From: Candolleomyces eurysporus | Taxonomy: Eukaryota; Basidiomycota; Agaricomycetes; Agaricales; Psathyrellaceae | DNA: 31,337 bases | Assembly (NCBI GenBank): GCA_027579435.1 | Contig: JANBPK010001297.1 | Span: 1-31,337 of the forward strand | Direction: 5' to 3' | Shown: positions 19,750 through 30,293 of the stretch, in pieces | Layout of the letters: each line of letters starts with the position of its first letter | Position numbering within the stretch: the first letter of the stretch is position 1 | Notes under the pieces: model-generated | The model's input: the letters and a program-made list of their open reading frames with translations, nothing else | What the model was told of the DNA's origin: nothing | The model's database searches: none | Program-made: the position numbers and the translations under genes

Positions 19750-21942
19750 ATGGTTCCCTCCTCCTTCATCCTTTTATCGTTGGTTGGCGCCGCTCTTGGG
19801 CTCGGCAACGACTGGAAGCAGCCTTGTCTGGACGGTGTCTGTTTCTATGGTGAGTTGTGCCCTCTTTATGCTCGCCATTCATTTCTCTGACCATTCATTT
19901 TGCTACAGACCTTAAGGAATCGAACATCGGTGCTGCTTCTGGTACCCTGAAGATCGTGCGTATTCCTTTTTTTAAATTCTTTCAAGTCTTGGGCTGAAAT
20001 ATCGGCGTAGTGGGGCTCCGCAGATTCTATTACTGATATCACGACCGCGGCCGGATGGGAGATCCTGGACTGCAAGCCGGACTCGCTCTCCCAAGACATT
20101 CGATTGGTCTGCAGCGACAAGTCAAAGTGTAGACATCTATTCCGAAAGCTCGGTGCCGTAGGCAAGGTCGTCCGACTTCCGGAGAGCGTACGTGTCCTCC
20201 TGTCGCTCACAGAACCCTTGTCGGACTCATTGCTACCAGTGCGGCAAAAACGCCTTCGCTCATATTTCTCGATCTTGGGTTTCGAGGGACCAATCGATCC
20301 CCGCGCGTGTTGCGAGTCGCCTGATCAAACGTGATGGCACTCTGCCAGAGGTTCAGGCCTTACATATCGATACCGACTTTGCTGCAGTTGATGCCTCGAA
20401 GTACGACCAGTTTTTTGTGAAATTCATATTCGCTAACGGGGCTCCAGGATTGGGACTGTTCACTTTGCCATCCAGGCTGCGACCGTTCCTGGTGCAGAAT
20501 CATTATTCCCCTCCACTTCCAGAATCAAGGGAAGGGATGAATCCACCTTCGTCGAGGAAGCAATGTCCTGTGAGTGTCTCCTGATCTTCATTGTAAGGCG
20601 TGCGAGCCTAACAATGCTTCAGCCGTATCCGGTCTCCTCGATTTCCAGTGGGAACACTTGGAAAACTTCACGCTTCTAGACATCAACAGGACCTGGAATG
20701 TTTTCGACCAATCTTTAACGTGTCCCCCGATCTCCGCCCGTGCAAGAATGGATGTCTCGGCCCAGGTCAACGTTGCAGCCTCCGTAGGCGCGGCTGTCGA
20801 GGGAACCATTATCCCTCCCAAGGTCGACGACTTCGCCTTGATTGCTAGTGTGTTGTCTTTTCCCAGTTGCCACGAGACTTTCGCAGACGTCTTTCATAGT
20901 CCTCAATGCCAACCTCGCTGGTGCTCTCAACCTGAACGCCGGTCTCACTGGATCTATCAGCGCGGCCCAGCGACTGTATCAAGTTGCAATTCCTGGCCTT
21001 GACTTCCCTGGGTAAGCGTAACAGTCGTCAATCTCTTGTTCAAGCATTATTTTTGACGTGTCTCCCCCAGAATCTTGACGATTGGACCATCCTTCTATAT
21101 CGACGCTAAAGCTAGTGCTACCCTCGATATCAACGCCGATCTTAATGTTGGTCTCAATTATAAGATTGAGAAGGCTTCGATGGTATTCCCGCCTACCAGC
21201 AAATATGCCGTCAAGCAGGGTGGTGCCTTCCAGTTTGTCGACACTCGTACGTCCCAGTCGATTGTCTAGAAGACGATTTTTCAATTACTAATATTCCTCA
21301 CCTGTAGCTCTCAAGCTCTCGGCGACCCCATCGTTCCAAACCAACGGACGTGTCGAAGCGCATCTCATTCCTGGTATCGACCTTGGCATTAACGTCCTGA
21401 ACGGTGCTGGTGTTGCTTCGGTCTACCTAAACGTTGATGCTGGTGCTCAGATGAACTTGGCGTTGGAGGGCCAGGCGACCGGTGAAGTCATTGTCGGCCG
21501 TGGAGAAACTCGCGAGATCGAGGAGGCTGGCGATACTGTCGTCAAGAGGGAGCCTACACCTGTTGCCGTCGCGCCAACGGCTACTGCCACCGGGAGCGCT
21601 GGGTTCTCAGGTTGCTTCGACATTAGCACTGGCTTGGACGTCGTTGCTGGTGCTACTGCCAAGTTGTTCAACATTTTCGACAAGTCTACCACATATACGC
21701 TCTTCAGCAGGGATTGGGAGTTGTACCAGGTCAGCCCCCCATTACCGTCTGACTCGATCTGTTGCTCACTCGACGTGTTTGTTTAGAAATGCTTCGGCGC
21801 GCAGACTAAGCGTGAGGAGCTCGACTACTATGCTCGCTCTGTCCCAGAGCCTGTTGCTTTGAACAAGAGGCTGGTGTGCCCTATTGCGGGCTTGCCTCCC
21901 TTGCAATCGCTTGTCGACTCGATGATCTTAGCCTCAGCGTGA
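19750..21942 (+). CDS. Large secreted protein, uncharacterised Agaricomycete family
   Basis: The exons are 19750-19849, 19909-19955, 20011-20187, 20240-20400, 20448-20569, 20623-20847, 20900-21011, 21071-21246, 21308-21729 and 21787-21942, giving 565 residues with all phases matching. The N-terminus MVPSSFILLSLVGAALG is a signal peptide. A Cys-bearing first third (CLDGVCFYD, ILDCKPD, LVCSDKSKC) is followed by a long repetitive beta-rich region with IPGLDFPG, ILTIGPSFYIDAKA, LSATPSF and AHLIPGIDLGINV. There is no membrane anchor. I recall similar proteins in Agaricomycetes only as hypothetical; the extracellular role is unknown. Intron 4 (20401-20447, branch GCTAAC) is the shortest. An alternative ending splices 21939-22001 (GTGAGT...CATAG) and stops at 22015-22017, giving 569 residues. 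The gene stands at the right edge of the array but shows no similarity to it. Confidence 0.85.
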
Positions 21943-22029
21943 GTGTTTCATGATTTGTTCCTGCTATCCACGCGGTCGAGTTCTGAGGCTGTCCTCCATA
22001 GTGTCAAGCAAGTTTGAATGACCCATTTG

Positions 22030-22035
22030 AATAAA
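22030..22035 (+). terminator. Possible polyadenylation signal of the secreted protein gene
   Basis: AATAAA lies about 88 nt after the stop at 21942, or 13 nt after the alternative stop at 22017. Confidence 0.35.
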
Positions 22036-22684
22036 TTTATATCCCCTAACCGGTTCGACCCTAACGTCGGAAAAACAACGCTATATGTACCATGTCTATC
22101 CATTAACCTCCGTTCCCTAAGTACTTGATTATGCTCTCTACACAGTTTTAAGCACTTGCGCGGTCATCGACACTTTTTTGGGGACCAAGGCAACTCAGTG
22201 GCACGGCCTTTAGTCCTTGCCCATTACACGAAAACAGGGGATGGCCTTACAGACATGGCTTCTACTATGTACAATAAGCGCGCACTTCGCGGTACCCCGG
22301 AGTTTGATTTTTGACTTCCAATCTAGGTTGCAGGCAAGAACTAACAACGCACACTCATTCGAAATTCTCAATTGACTCGGCGGCCGTTTGCGTGTATGCG
22401 AAAACCTTTCTGGCATTTGTGGTCACACAAGAGTCCTAACTCTGCGAAAGTTCGGTCAAGTTCGGTTCAAACTGTTTTTTGCTGGACCTGAAACAGAGCA
22501 GTGAAACTGCTTTGGAACGGAGTCAGTGATGAAATCGCGCGACTCCAACGGCTGGGACAGGTCAGGTCGACCAACAACGCGCTCACCCAAGTCCTCAAGG
22601 CCGACGAGGTCGAGTCGTATTACACGGAATCACGGTAGCTGCTGAAGGGAGACTGGCAAACAGCGCGTCTGTCGTCCCTTTCTA
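22036..22684. other. Intergenic region, nothing recognised
   Basis: No open frame with family-like features, no RNA gene and no repeat was seen. Confidence 0.4.
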
Positions 22685-22955
22685 TGAACGGTGAAAAATG
22701 GAATGCTGAGAAAAAAGGTCAAGAGCAGTCGAAAGCTAAGAGAAGCGAATACGTGCTGGATCTTGAATGCTGCAGTATCCTTGCGTCTAGGAATACCCTC
22801 AAACTGTCGCAGTCGTTAGCGGCACTATAACCGAGTCGCTGCTCGATGTTGGTTTCCTCCTCGATCATGCGTTGACACCTCGAAAACTCATCGAAGTTCA
22901 CTTCTTCCTTTACTACAGATTTCATCAACAGTTGGGGTAGAGGAATCGCGAGGAA
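22685..22955. repeat. Left copy of a diverged direct repeat flanking the DUF4246 gene
   Basis: It aligns in the same orientation with 25910-26190. Shared stretches include AATGCT.AGAAAAA.GGTCAA, AGCGAATA, CCTCAAACTG, GAGTCGCT.CTCGAT, GATCATGC.TTGACACCTC, TTCTTCCTTTA and CAGATTTCATC. The minus strand is open for 90 codons here, but the right copy does not keep the same frame. It is therefore either a shared regulatory segment or the remains of a duplicated gene. Confidence 0.6.
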
Positions 22956-23156
22956 GGGGGTCCAAACAACAGCTTGCTGTACAAATAAAATCAATTCCAC
23001 TCACGCCACGCATACTCTGACTATGTACGCCAGCCTATGCTAGACGTTGACACGTTCCTGGACATCTGACTCAGGGTTCTTCATACCCATTCAGTTCCAG
23101 GACGTGCCGACGCGTTTGGCGTTCCCGTAGCATACATCATGACTCAGGTGGCGCGG

Positions 23157-23164
23157 TATATAAA
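23157..23164 (+). promoter_or_regulatory. TATA box of the DUF4246 gene
   Basis: TATATAAA, 71 nt before the ATG at 23228. Confidence 0.55.
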
Positions 23165-23227
23165 CATCAGCTGATGCTAGGAACATGTAAAGGGTCCACT
23201 GGTTTTGCCCTCATCTCCCTCCACGTC

Positions 23228-25306
23228 ATGGCAGATGTGGATTTCTCTCGCGTTCATGCAGCTCCAGGGTTGGGACAACCCTTGGAGTATGTTCCTGGGC
23301 ACGACGACCCATTGTACGTTCGCGGACCCATTGAAAACGCTCTGGATGAAGAAAAACTATGCAGGTGCGTACAGGTTGGCGTTATGAGAAGTGAAGCACT
23401 TATTGGCAATCGTTCCAATCTAGCTTGGGACTAATCACATTGCGAGAGCTTGCGATGTTGAGATTTATCAATCTAATCACAGATAAACAAGAGTGGCACA
23501 AAAAGGTAGGAACCATCGTTGTCTCCTCATTTGCGACGCTAAATTGAGGTGTCCCAGGTTTTCGACGACAGTATCGTCGCGAAATGGAGAGCCGAGGTCA
23601 AGTCCAGTGGGGAAGATTTCACTGAGAAGATGTTTGAATATTGCATTCAGGAACTCAGATACCGTGCCGAAAGGTTCGAGCCCACCGGATCCGACCGTGG
23701 CGCAATCGTCGTCTTCAATGGCAAAGTTGTCAAATCTGACCATGCAGTCTCTGGGAGCATAAAGCTGGCTCTCCAAAGCGCCATCAAGCCTTTGGAGAGC
23801 GTCCCTGAGGCTCAGAAGGACTGGCACCCCGGATCGGACGGGAAGGTTCTCGACCTCGTACACCCCAGTTTATATCCATTCATCTACGGAAAGACGAAGG
23901 TTCTGCCCGTTGGTAGTCAAGCTACAACGTTGGTGGACTGTATTTCTCGATGCGGAGAGGGTGCAGTGATCCCAACACCGATTCGTATTGAACGGAAAGA
24001 CACCCCGTCGTACTATGCTTACTTGCCCCGCAACACTTACGACCCTTACAGCACGAAGTTCCAGTGGCTCCCGTCAGAGGTGGATATATCTGGAGATCGC
24101 CCCAAGTGAGTAATAGCTTGTTCACAAATGTCAGAAAACTCACCTCACACATGTGTAGGATTCTCTCTTATATCAATAATCTTCATCCAGAGAAGCACAA
24201 GGACCTTTACCACTCGATTGAGGACGTCATTGAGGCCGCGATACCGCTCTGGGAAATATCAATCGCAGGGATCAACCTGGAGAATAGGTACAATGGCGCA
24301 CCATCCTTCGGACGGATTGATTATCCCCGCGTCGAGTACACCCCAGACTTCCGATCCATTCCCGAATCCGATTTTCCTTCAAGGCTCCCAGAGGAAACAG
24401 AAAATGCTTACTATTGGAGAAAGACTAGCTGGTGGGAGGATAATCGGACTTTGGTCATTCCAGAGCCTGCTCTTCCTTTCGATTCTGAGGGATTCAAATT
24501 AGCCAACTCGAACCCCCTCAGCCTGAGGGATGTATATGGCAAACGTGGAAGACCATTGCAGATCATTGTGAAGCTTGCGAATATCCAGCTCACTCCCGAG
24601 AAGCCAAAGTATGAAGGCGGGACGTGGCATGTGGAAGGAAAACTTGTACGTCCACAACTCATTTGATTCCTCTTTTCCAGTTCTTACTAGGACACGTCAG
24701 AACGAGCATATATGTGCGACAGCAATCTACTACCACTCGTGTTCCAACATTACAGACTCTTCTCTGGCATTCCGTCAAGTCATTTCTGACGAAGACGAAG
24801 AAGATATCGAATATGAACAACACGACCATGCCTGGCTCCAACCAATCTTCGGGTGTGAGCAGGACGAAGCGAAGGTTCAGATGGTGGGAGCCGTCAAGAC
24901 TCTTGAAGATCGTCTCATTACCTTCCCCAACATTCTTCAACATCAAGTCCAGCCATTTGAACTCGCGGATCGAACCAAGCCAGGCCACAGGAAGATCGTA
25001 GCACTGTTTCTGGTCGATCCGAACGTGCGTGTCGTCAGCACAGCGAGCGTTCCATGCCAGCAGCTGGAATGGTGGAAGGAGGCCAACATCGCTCAGTCAG
25101 CTCAAGTGCCACATAGTTCCCGTAGTCTCTTGGAGAGCCTGCCGGTCGAGGTGCAGGATCAAGTCTTTGAGCAAGTTCAAGATTTCCCAATATCCCTCGA
25201 GGAGGCGAAGGAGCTGAGATTGGAATTGATGGAAGAGAGGAAGACATTTGTGTTGGCGAACACGAAGATGCTTGAGGAGCGTACATTCTCGTTGTGTGAG
25301 CATTAA
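23228..25306 (+). CDS. DUF4246 domain protein (probable 2-oxoglutarate/Fe(II) oxygenase-like fold)
   Basis: The exons are 23228-23364, 23424-23505, 23558-24105, 24159-24645 and 24701-25306, giving 619 residues. Introns are 52-59 nt with matching phases. Signature stretches of the fungal DUF4246 family are seen in order. Near the N-terminus are PGLGQPLEYVPG, TDKQEWHKKVFDDSIVAKWR and DWHPGSDGKVLDLVHPSL. Later come SYINNLHPEKHKDLY, IIVKLANIQLTPEKPKYEGG, WHVEGKLNEHICATAIYY, FPNILQHQVQPFELAD and GHRKIVALFLVDP. H413-V-E415, H499 and R515 are placed like the HxD/E...H...R centre of Fe(II)/2-oxoglutarate oxygenases. I infer that activity, as no substrate is known. There is no signal peptide or membrane segment, so it is probably intracellular. 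The length is usual for the family and no damage is seen. The acceptor of intron 4 (GTCAG at 24700) was chosen over the nearer TACTAG because it gives the conserved WHVEGKL-NEH junction. Confidence 0.93.
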
Positions 25307-25909
25307 ACCTCTTTTTCCCTGTTGTAACATGTGAAACGTAAAGAAAGGGGGTCACCCATGGAACATTCAAATTTGTTTTCGCGGAGATCGTGTGTAGAAA
25401 TCGACAAATAATGTTTACGTCAATAGACTGTTGCTTGACTCATTCAGACTGTCGATCGACAGATAAAACATGGACCATACTTTGGGATATCCTGTAAACC
25501 GAGGATAGCCGTAGAGCTCCCTACAGTATCACCAACACTGCTCATCTCCTCCCACACAGCAACGAGCCCATCAGCGACCTAACCCCCATCCAGCAGCCCC
25601 CCNATTNATACGGGGGCTAAACAATCAGGCTATGCAAAANCAGGGTTGCTCGTTTGCGGGAGGTCGATTATCTTTCTTGATTTTACCTGTTTTTCTTCGT
25701 TTCGTCTCGTCCCATATGCGTGGTCATTGACCTTTCCTCTGATATGTGCTGCTCTCATTATCATACTCTCTGTGTCAATCCTTCATATAGTCTCTACCAT
25801 TATTGCGTTGCTAGGATTCCTTCTTCTCCAACTTATCTAACTACGAGATTGTTATACTCAACGGACAAAGCGTTCAGTTTGGACAGATTTCGCTTTGACG
25901 ACGGTATGT
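25307..25909. other. Intergenic region with N bases, nothing recognised
   Basis: Contains N at 25603, 25607 and 25640 beside C, G or A runs. No gene, RNA or repeat is supported. Confidence 0.4.
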
Positions 25910-26190
25910 GACGAGTGAAGAGTCCAATGCTAAGAAAAACGGTCAAAAAGAGTTGGAAGCAGAGAAGAGCGAATATATCCGAGCTCCAATGCTGACAATA
26001 GCCTTGCATCCAGGAAAATCCTCGATCTTCCTCAAACTGCCCACGGGTCGTTATCGGTACTGTAAATGAGTCGCTACTCGATATTTTTTTTTCTCCCAGA
26101 TCATGCATTGACACCTCCAAAATTCGCCGCAATTCATTTCTTCCTTTATGGCAGATTTCATCGTCAACGGTGGGGTAGAGGCGATTTTAA
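25910..26190. repeat. Right copy of the diverged direct repeat flanking the DUF4246 gene
   Basis: Partner of 22685-22955 in the same orientation, about 3.2 kb away. Several small indels shift any frame between the two. Positions 26191-26474, between this copy and the transposase stop codon, hold nothing recognisable. Confidence 0.6.
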
Positions 26191-26826
26191 TGATGCCGAT
26201 AAATTAAAGGTTCAAGGCGTTATAATGGGGGTCGGCAACACAGCCAACGCGCGTGTATACAGAAAAACGGAACTGCCACTTTTGGACAGCCAGGTTCCCA
26301 GGCTGATCGATTGCGGCCAGGGCTATCTCTTCCAGCAGGTCTCAATTAGATCGCGTTCCACAGGGATTAAGTGGTTGAAATGAGTCGAAAAAGATGTTAA
26401 TATAGATATGTGTAAATTAATATATGAAAATGAGATGCTTCTTCCATGAGAAGCCACGACATCTACTACATTCTTCAGTCAATGTCCATGTCAATGTCAT
26501 CTTGCTCATCCCAAGTTGCAACCGGAGTGTCGAGGAGCGGATCTGATATATTTTCGGCCTGAGTTGCTAGCGGGTTAGTCCCAAATTCACCAAGTCTGCA
26601 TCGTTTCTGGTGAAGTTCAACCGCTGTGATCAACTGTCCTAATAAGGCGGCCTTGTCCATATCGCGGTAAAATTTCTTCTCCAGCATTTTCTTCTCGAAG
26701 TCGAGCTGTCTGTGCCAATCAAGCTGTAGCCTGATCTCGACAACGGTAATTTTCTTCCCATCCAATTTCAGCCCTTTGCACAGGTTTTCCAAGTTTAGCT
26801 CTGGGGTCAATGCCGCAAGCACCGCA

Positions 26827-26831
26827 ATGTG
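26827..26831. repeat. Target-site duplication, left copy
   Basis: ATGTG directly before the element start TGTTATG. The identical ATGTG is at 27835-27839, directly after the element end CCGTAACA. Removing the element and one copy rejoins the transposase frame. Confidence 0.7.
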
Positions 26832-26898
26832 TGTTATGTAATAACCCCAGTAGTATCTTTTTTTTTCTCTTAGTAACACTAGGACTGCGAACGATGAC

Positions 26899-26930
26899 CG
26901 CAGTTAGGTACTTTGTAATACCTAACTGCG
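26899..26930. repeat. Perfect 12-bp inverted repeat (hairpin) in the LTR-like element
   Basis: CGCAGTTAGGTA at 26899-26910 pairs with TACCTAACTGCG at 26919-26930 around an 8-nt loop. Confidence 0.7.
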
Positions 26931-27044
26931 TACTTAGTAACTTAGGACTACGGATTGACTACGGACTACGGACTATTACTTAGCTGGACTGCGTAATTAC
27001 CAATGTATGCCTCAGCACGGACTGCGGCACAGTAGCGTGTACAG

Positions 27045-27050
27045 TATATA
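27045..27050 (+). promoter_or_regulatory. TATA box of the LTR-like element
   Basis: TATATA in the context ACAGTATATAGGTAGC, just upstream of the hairpin at 27057-27085. It fits the U3/R border of an LTR read on the plus strand. Confidence 0.45.
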
Positions 27051-27056
27051 GGTAGC

Positions 27057-27085
27057 ACAAGCTGAGCGGTAACTCCTCAGCTTGT
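27057..27085 (+). repeat. Perfect 10-bp inverted repeat after the TATA box
   Basis: ACAAGCTGAG (27057-27066) and CTCAGCTTGT (27076-27085) with a 9-nt loop, 7 nt after the TATATA box. It may form a stem in the 5' leader of the element's transcript. Confidence 0.6.
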
Positions 27086-27152
27086 TCTCAAGAATCTACT
27101 CTCTTGTCTACTCGTATTAACTCTCCTCTCGCACTAGTCCTCTTTCTAGTGA

Positions 27153-27611
27153 ATGACCCTCGCAGTCTACACTAAAACCGAAATCGACTCGCACTATCTT
27201 ATCACCTACGTTCGACTCTATTTTATCCTTGCCCCAGACGCCAAGATCCGTCTCGGATCATTCATAGTACGTAACCTTGTCGGTGACGTTATTAACGCTA
27301 CACAGGGCGCTATCGACCGTCCGCCAAGTACTCCGGAATTGGCAGCTGCGCTTGCTCTCCTCGATCAGAAGTACGCGGAGCGAGGCCCCGACCTTTTGCA
27401 ACAACTTTGGACGCTCGCATCCCCGACCGAGGATCCACCTCCCCTCATCCATTCCGTTACTTCGTCTGTTGCTCATTTGCCTCACGCTCAAGCCCCTCCT
27501 GATTATCGTCCCTCCAAACGTCGACGAGCGACCTCCGACCCCGACTTCCCAGGACCAATTAACAGTGGCTGTGTCAACCCCAACGAACCCTCTAGCTCTA
27601 ACTCCCAGTGA
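27153..27611 (+). CDS. Open reading frame of unknown function inside the LTR-like element
   Basis: 152 codons from MTLAVYTKTEIDSHYL to PNEPSSSNSQ-stop, beginning about 68 nt after the hairpin that follows the TATA box. The first half is a plausible folded domain with hydrophobic helices (ILAPDAKIRLGSFIVRNL, AALALLDQKYAERGPDLLQQ). The second half is Pro/Ser-rich with a basic cluster (PSKRRRATSD). It could be a gag-like or host-derived protein. I recognise no family and cannot exclude a chance frame. Another frame stays open up to 27840, reading out of the element. Confidence 0.35.
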   Translation: MTLAVYTKTEIDSHYLITYVRLYFILAPDAKIRLGSFIVRNLVGDVINATQGAIDRPPSTPELAAALALLDQKYAERGPDLLQQLWTLASPTEDPPPLIHSVTSSVAHLPHAQAPPDYRPSKRRRATSDPDFPGPINSGCVNPNEPSSSNSQ

Positions 27612-27834
27612 AGGACGGATAACCCCTCTCATCTTCAAAGAGAACATCTCCGACTCCGCCAACATCTGTTTTCGCTTTTGGCACCTTTGTTATCACCCTT
27701 TTGAAGACCCTCCCCTCATCCATTGGGCCGTCTTTACCGCAACACGGCCCATCAATCGAACTCGGAACCCCTCCTCGTTCACTCTAGGCCGACTTCGTCT
27801 CCAGTGCAACAAGGACCTGAGCAAGCCCGTAACA

Positions 27835-27839
27835 ATGTG
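27835..27839. repeat. Target-site duplication, right copy
   Basis: ATGTG, identical to 26827-26831, inside the codons of the transposase reading ...KIDAHI. Confidence 0.7.
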
Positions 27840-30293
27840 AGCATCGATTTTCTCTTGAGCACGAGCTGCCCTCTGCTTCTTCGCCTCCACCTCAGCCTTC
27901 TGGTAGGCTATTTCTTCCTCCCTCCTTCGTTTATCGAGCTTCATGCCTTCCTGCTCGCGCTGTAAACGCATGAGATATTTCTGGGACAGAGAATCGGACA
28001 TCCGATACTGTATAAATTTCTCGGTGTTGTTCCGGGAGTACATGAGCTTTGCGTTGATCTTTGACACGTTCATGCGTGGCGCGAATCTTGACATTAGCCG
28101 GGTGCTTCCAAGAAGGCCTTCGTTGTCGTCGTTTGTCGCATTTATGAAGATGTTTTCCTTGTCCCCTTTGCTGAGTTTGCTTATCTGCCCATCTTCTTTG
28201 AACTCCGCCGTTAATCGCTCCCAGACCTCCAATGAGCCTCCAAAAAATGCAGAAAGGCATCTACGCAAGTGAGGCAGCTGTGGGGAAAGCCTGGCTACAG
28301 CGTAGATGACATCTGGACGGTCCCAAGGCTCGCCTCCAAATGCAGCCTTTGCATAATCCCCATCTTCAAACATTAAAAGGGGATCAGGGTTTGTGGCCAT
28401 TGATTGACAGTATGCCTTGATGTCCTTGTGCAGCTCCGATAATCCCAACGCATTTATGCGTTTATCTCCTCCAGGTCGAACCCTCTTCATGTATGGCTTC
28501 CCTAGGCATTCAAGATAGAGTGAGAGGACACATAGCTCGGTGAGAGTAGGCCCATCCTTCAAGCCCTTGTAGACATTGAGCTCCATGTGGTTGAAGGTCT
28601 TGTTGTCCTTCTTGTCTCGCACAAATAGCAGGAATTCTTCAAATGATTGTTGATGGACGATAAGCTCTGCTGCTGCTGCGCAATGGGACTGGAACCGTGT
28701 ACTGCTGGTGTCTGGAAATGCGATTGAGTAACCATATAAGTTCTCGAAGTACATCTTGAATGTGTCTTGCTGACCCTTCTTGTCGTCCTTGTGTCGGAAT
28801 ATTGCCCCAGCAAGACTTGTCAATTTGACCCCTCCACTATCGCCAAACGAGCTGAGTACCGCCTCTGAGGAGCCTGCATTTACAGCCATTTCTTTGTGCT
28901 GGTTCATGAGTTTGACAGGTGCAGTGTTGTCCACTGTACTCCAATATTCTGCCATCCGACGTGCACCTCCTTTCACCGAATTCAACTCCTTGTGCATACA
29001 ACACCCAGCCCAGACAAAAACCTCAGCCTTCTCCCGATCTTCATCTGAAAGATCTGCCCATGCCTCTGCCCCAAATCTCTCAATCACCTCCTCCATTGCC
29101 TGCTTATCGTACTTCTCCTGTTCTGCCTCCACAAGATGATCCTAAACCTCTGACCCTCCAACTTCATGCATCTTCCTCTTTGCAGCATCAATGATTATTG
29201 GTACAAGCTCTTGTAAAGGCTTTGAAGTAAATACTTCAAGCCCTTTGAGATACTTGGATGATACAATCATCCAGTCCTTGACGCCTCGACCTAGCTTTTT
29301 CTGATCTTCAGCATGGTCACTTCCTAGACCTCGAATGTTTGCTGCAAATGAGACAACTAAAGCAGGCTTTGACTGTCCCAGTGGGCTGTTATTGTAGACT
29401 CCATAGGCCTTCTCAATGATCTCCTTTAGACCATGAAGCTGTGTTTCACTTGTATGGTTCACAGCAGTGGAGAGGCCAAGGACTCGAGTCTTGATTGTTC
29501 TGCTTGGCTTCAATGGATCATCTTCGTAGGTTGGAGCTGAGAAGGTGACATGCCGGGACTCAAAATTGCGGTGTCGAATTGTGGTACCATCAGAACTGAG
29601 AGTGTGTCCTGTAGTGGATATACTGAAGTTAGCTGGACTTGTTGTATTACCACATACAGTTCTCTGCTCACCATTCTCTGCAAATTGAAGTTCATCAACA
29701 ATTTGAACCTGTGCTGCAAGACCTCCTGCTGCCACTATCCTTCCAACTGTTCTGGCACTAACATCTCCTTCAATCTTCACCCCAAGACCATGGCCTACAG
29801 TATGAATAACCTGGTTGGTGTTTGATTCTGGGATGCCCAGTGCCGAAAGCTGTCTGACAACACCACGAATTGGGAAAGACACAGCCCCTCCCTTTTCCTT
29901 CAAAGACACAGTTCCAAGGTATTTTCCAACCTTATCTGAGCCTGATCCATCGCGCTTCTTGTTTGACGTTCCCATTCTCCGAAGATTTCGCATTTTCAAC
30001 GCATTACGAGCCTTCTTTAATTCGCCCTTGAGTGACTGAACACGCGCACTTCTTCGGTTGATTTCTTTGTTCTTGTTATTGATCTTCAATTGCTTTTCTT
30101 GCACTCGACTCTTGAGGCGGGAGACTTCGCTCTCAAGTGACCTAATTAACGCGTTTTCCGTGTCATGGTTGCTGACAGGGCGGTCACATTGGCTGTCAGA
30201 GTCCGAATTCTGTCGCTTTTGACGGTTTTCGGCAATCTTCTGGATGTTGGCGAGCCGCTGGGCATGCTGTAGAGGGGTGAGGCCTTTGACCAT

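Larger units (their letters stand above)
26832..27834. mobile_element. LTR-like insertion (solo LTR or non-autonomous element)
   Basis: 1,003 bp with ends TGTTA...TAACA, that is TG...CA with a 5-bp inverted terminus, flanked by the 5-bp duplication ATGTG. The termini and duplication length fit LTR retrotransposons. No second LTR, primer-binding site or polymerase is present, so a solo LTR is the simplest reading. Read on the plus strand it has a plausible promoter (TATATA at 27045-27050) directly followed by a perfect 10-bp hairpin (27057-27085). A 12-bp hairpin lies at 26899-26930 and short ACTACGG repeats at about 26946-26972. A 152-codon open frame (27153-27611) is unusual for an LTR and leaves a gag-bearing or other non-autonomous element possible. 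Confidence 0.65.
26475..30293 (-). pseudogene. Transposase-like gene with an in-frame TAG, split by a 1 kb insertion
   Basis: On the minus strand the ATG at 30293 opens one frame to 27835. After the insertion (26832-27834, plus one duplicated ATGTG) the same frame continues to the TGA at 26475-26477. The uninterrupted length is 937 codons, an exact multiple of three. One TAG (29142-29144, codon 384) breaks it. The N-terminus is basic with a coiled coil (about residues 44-100). Family-like stretches are KVGKYLGTVSLKEKGGAV, SSDGTTIRHRNFESRH, SDHAEDQKKL, WAGCCMHKELNSVKGG and NATNDDNEGLLGS. D235, D326, CxxH (431-434) and E725 could be the D-D-(C/DxxH)-E catalytic set of RNase H-fold transposases; this is inference. 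I recall such proteins as high-copy genes in Agaricomycetes, but I cannot assign a superfamily, and I saw no terminal inverted repeats. With a stop and an insertion it is probably dead. Confidence 0.8.

Noticed and set aside
20192..20584. Unspliced 130-codon frame in the 10-exon secreted protein gene
   Set aside because: After 20400 it reads through an intron with a clear donor, GCTAAC branch site and acceptor. The spliced frame IGTVHFAIQAATVPGAE is the family-like one.
22719..23000. 93-codon minus-strand frame upstream of the DUF4246 gene
   Set aside because: The related repeat copy at 25910-26190 does not keep this frame, so coding is unsupported. Kept only as a repeat.
27258..27665. 135-codon minus-strand frame in the LTR-like element, opposite the 152-codon frame
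   Set aside because: It is antisense to the better plus-strand frame, with low-complexity composition and no promoter-like context.
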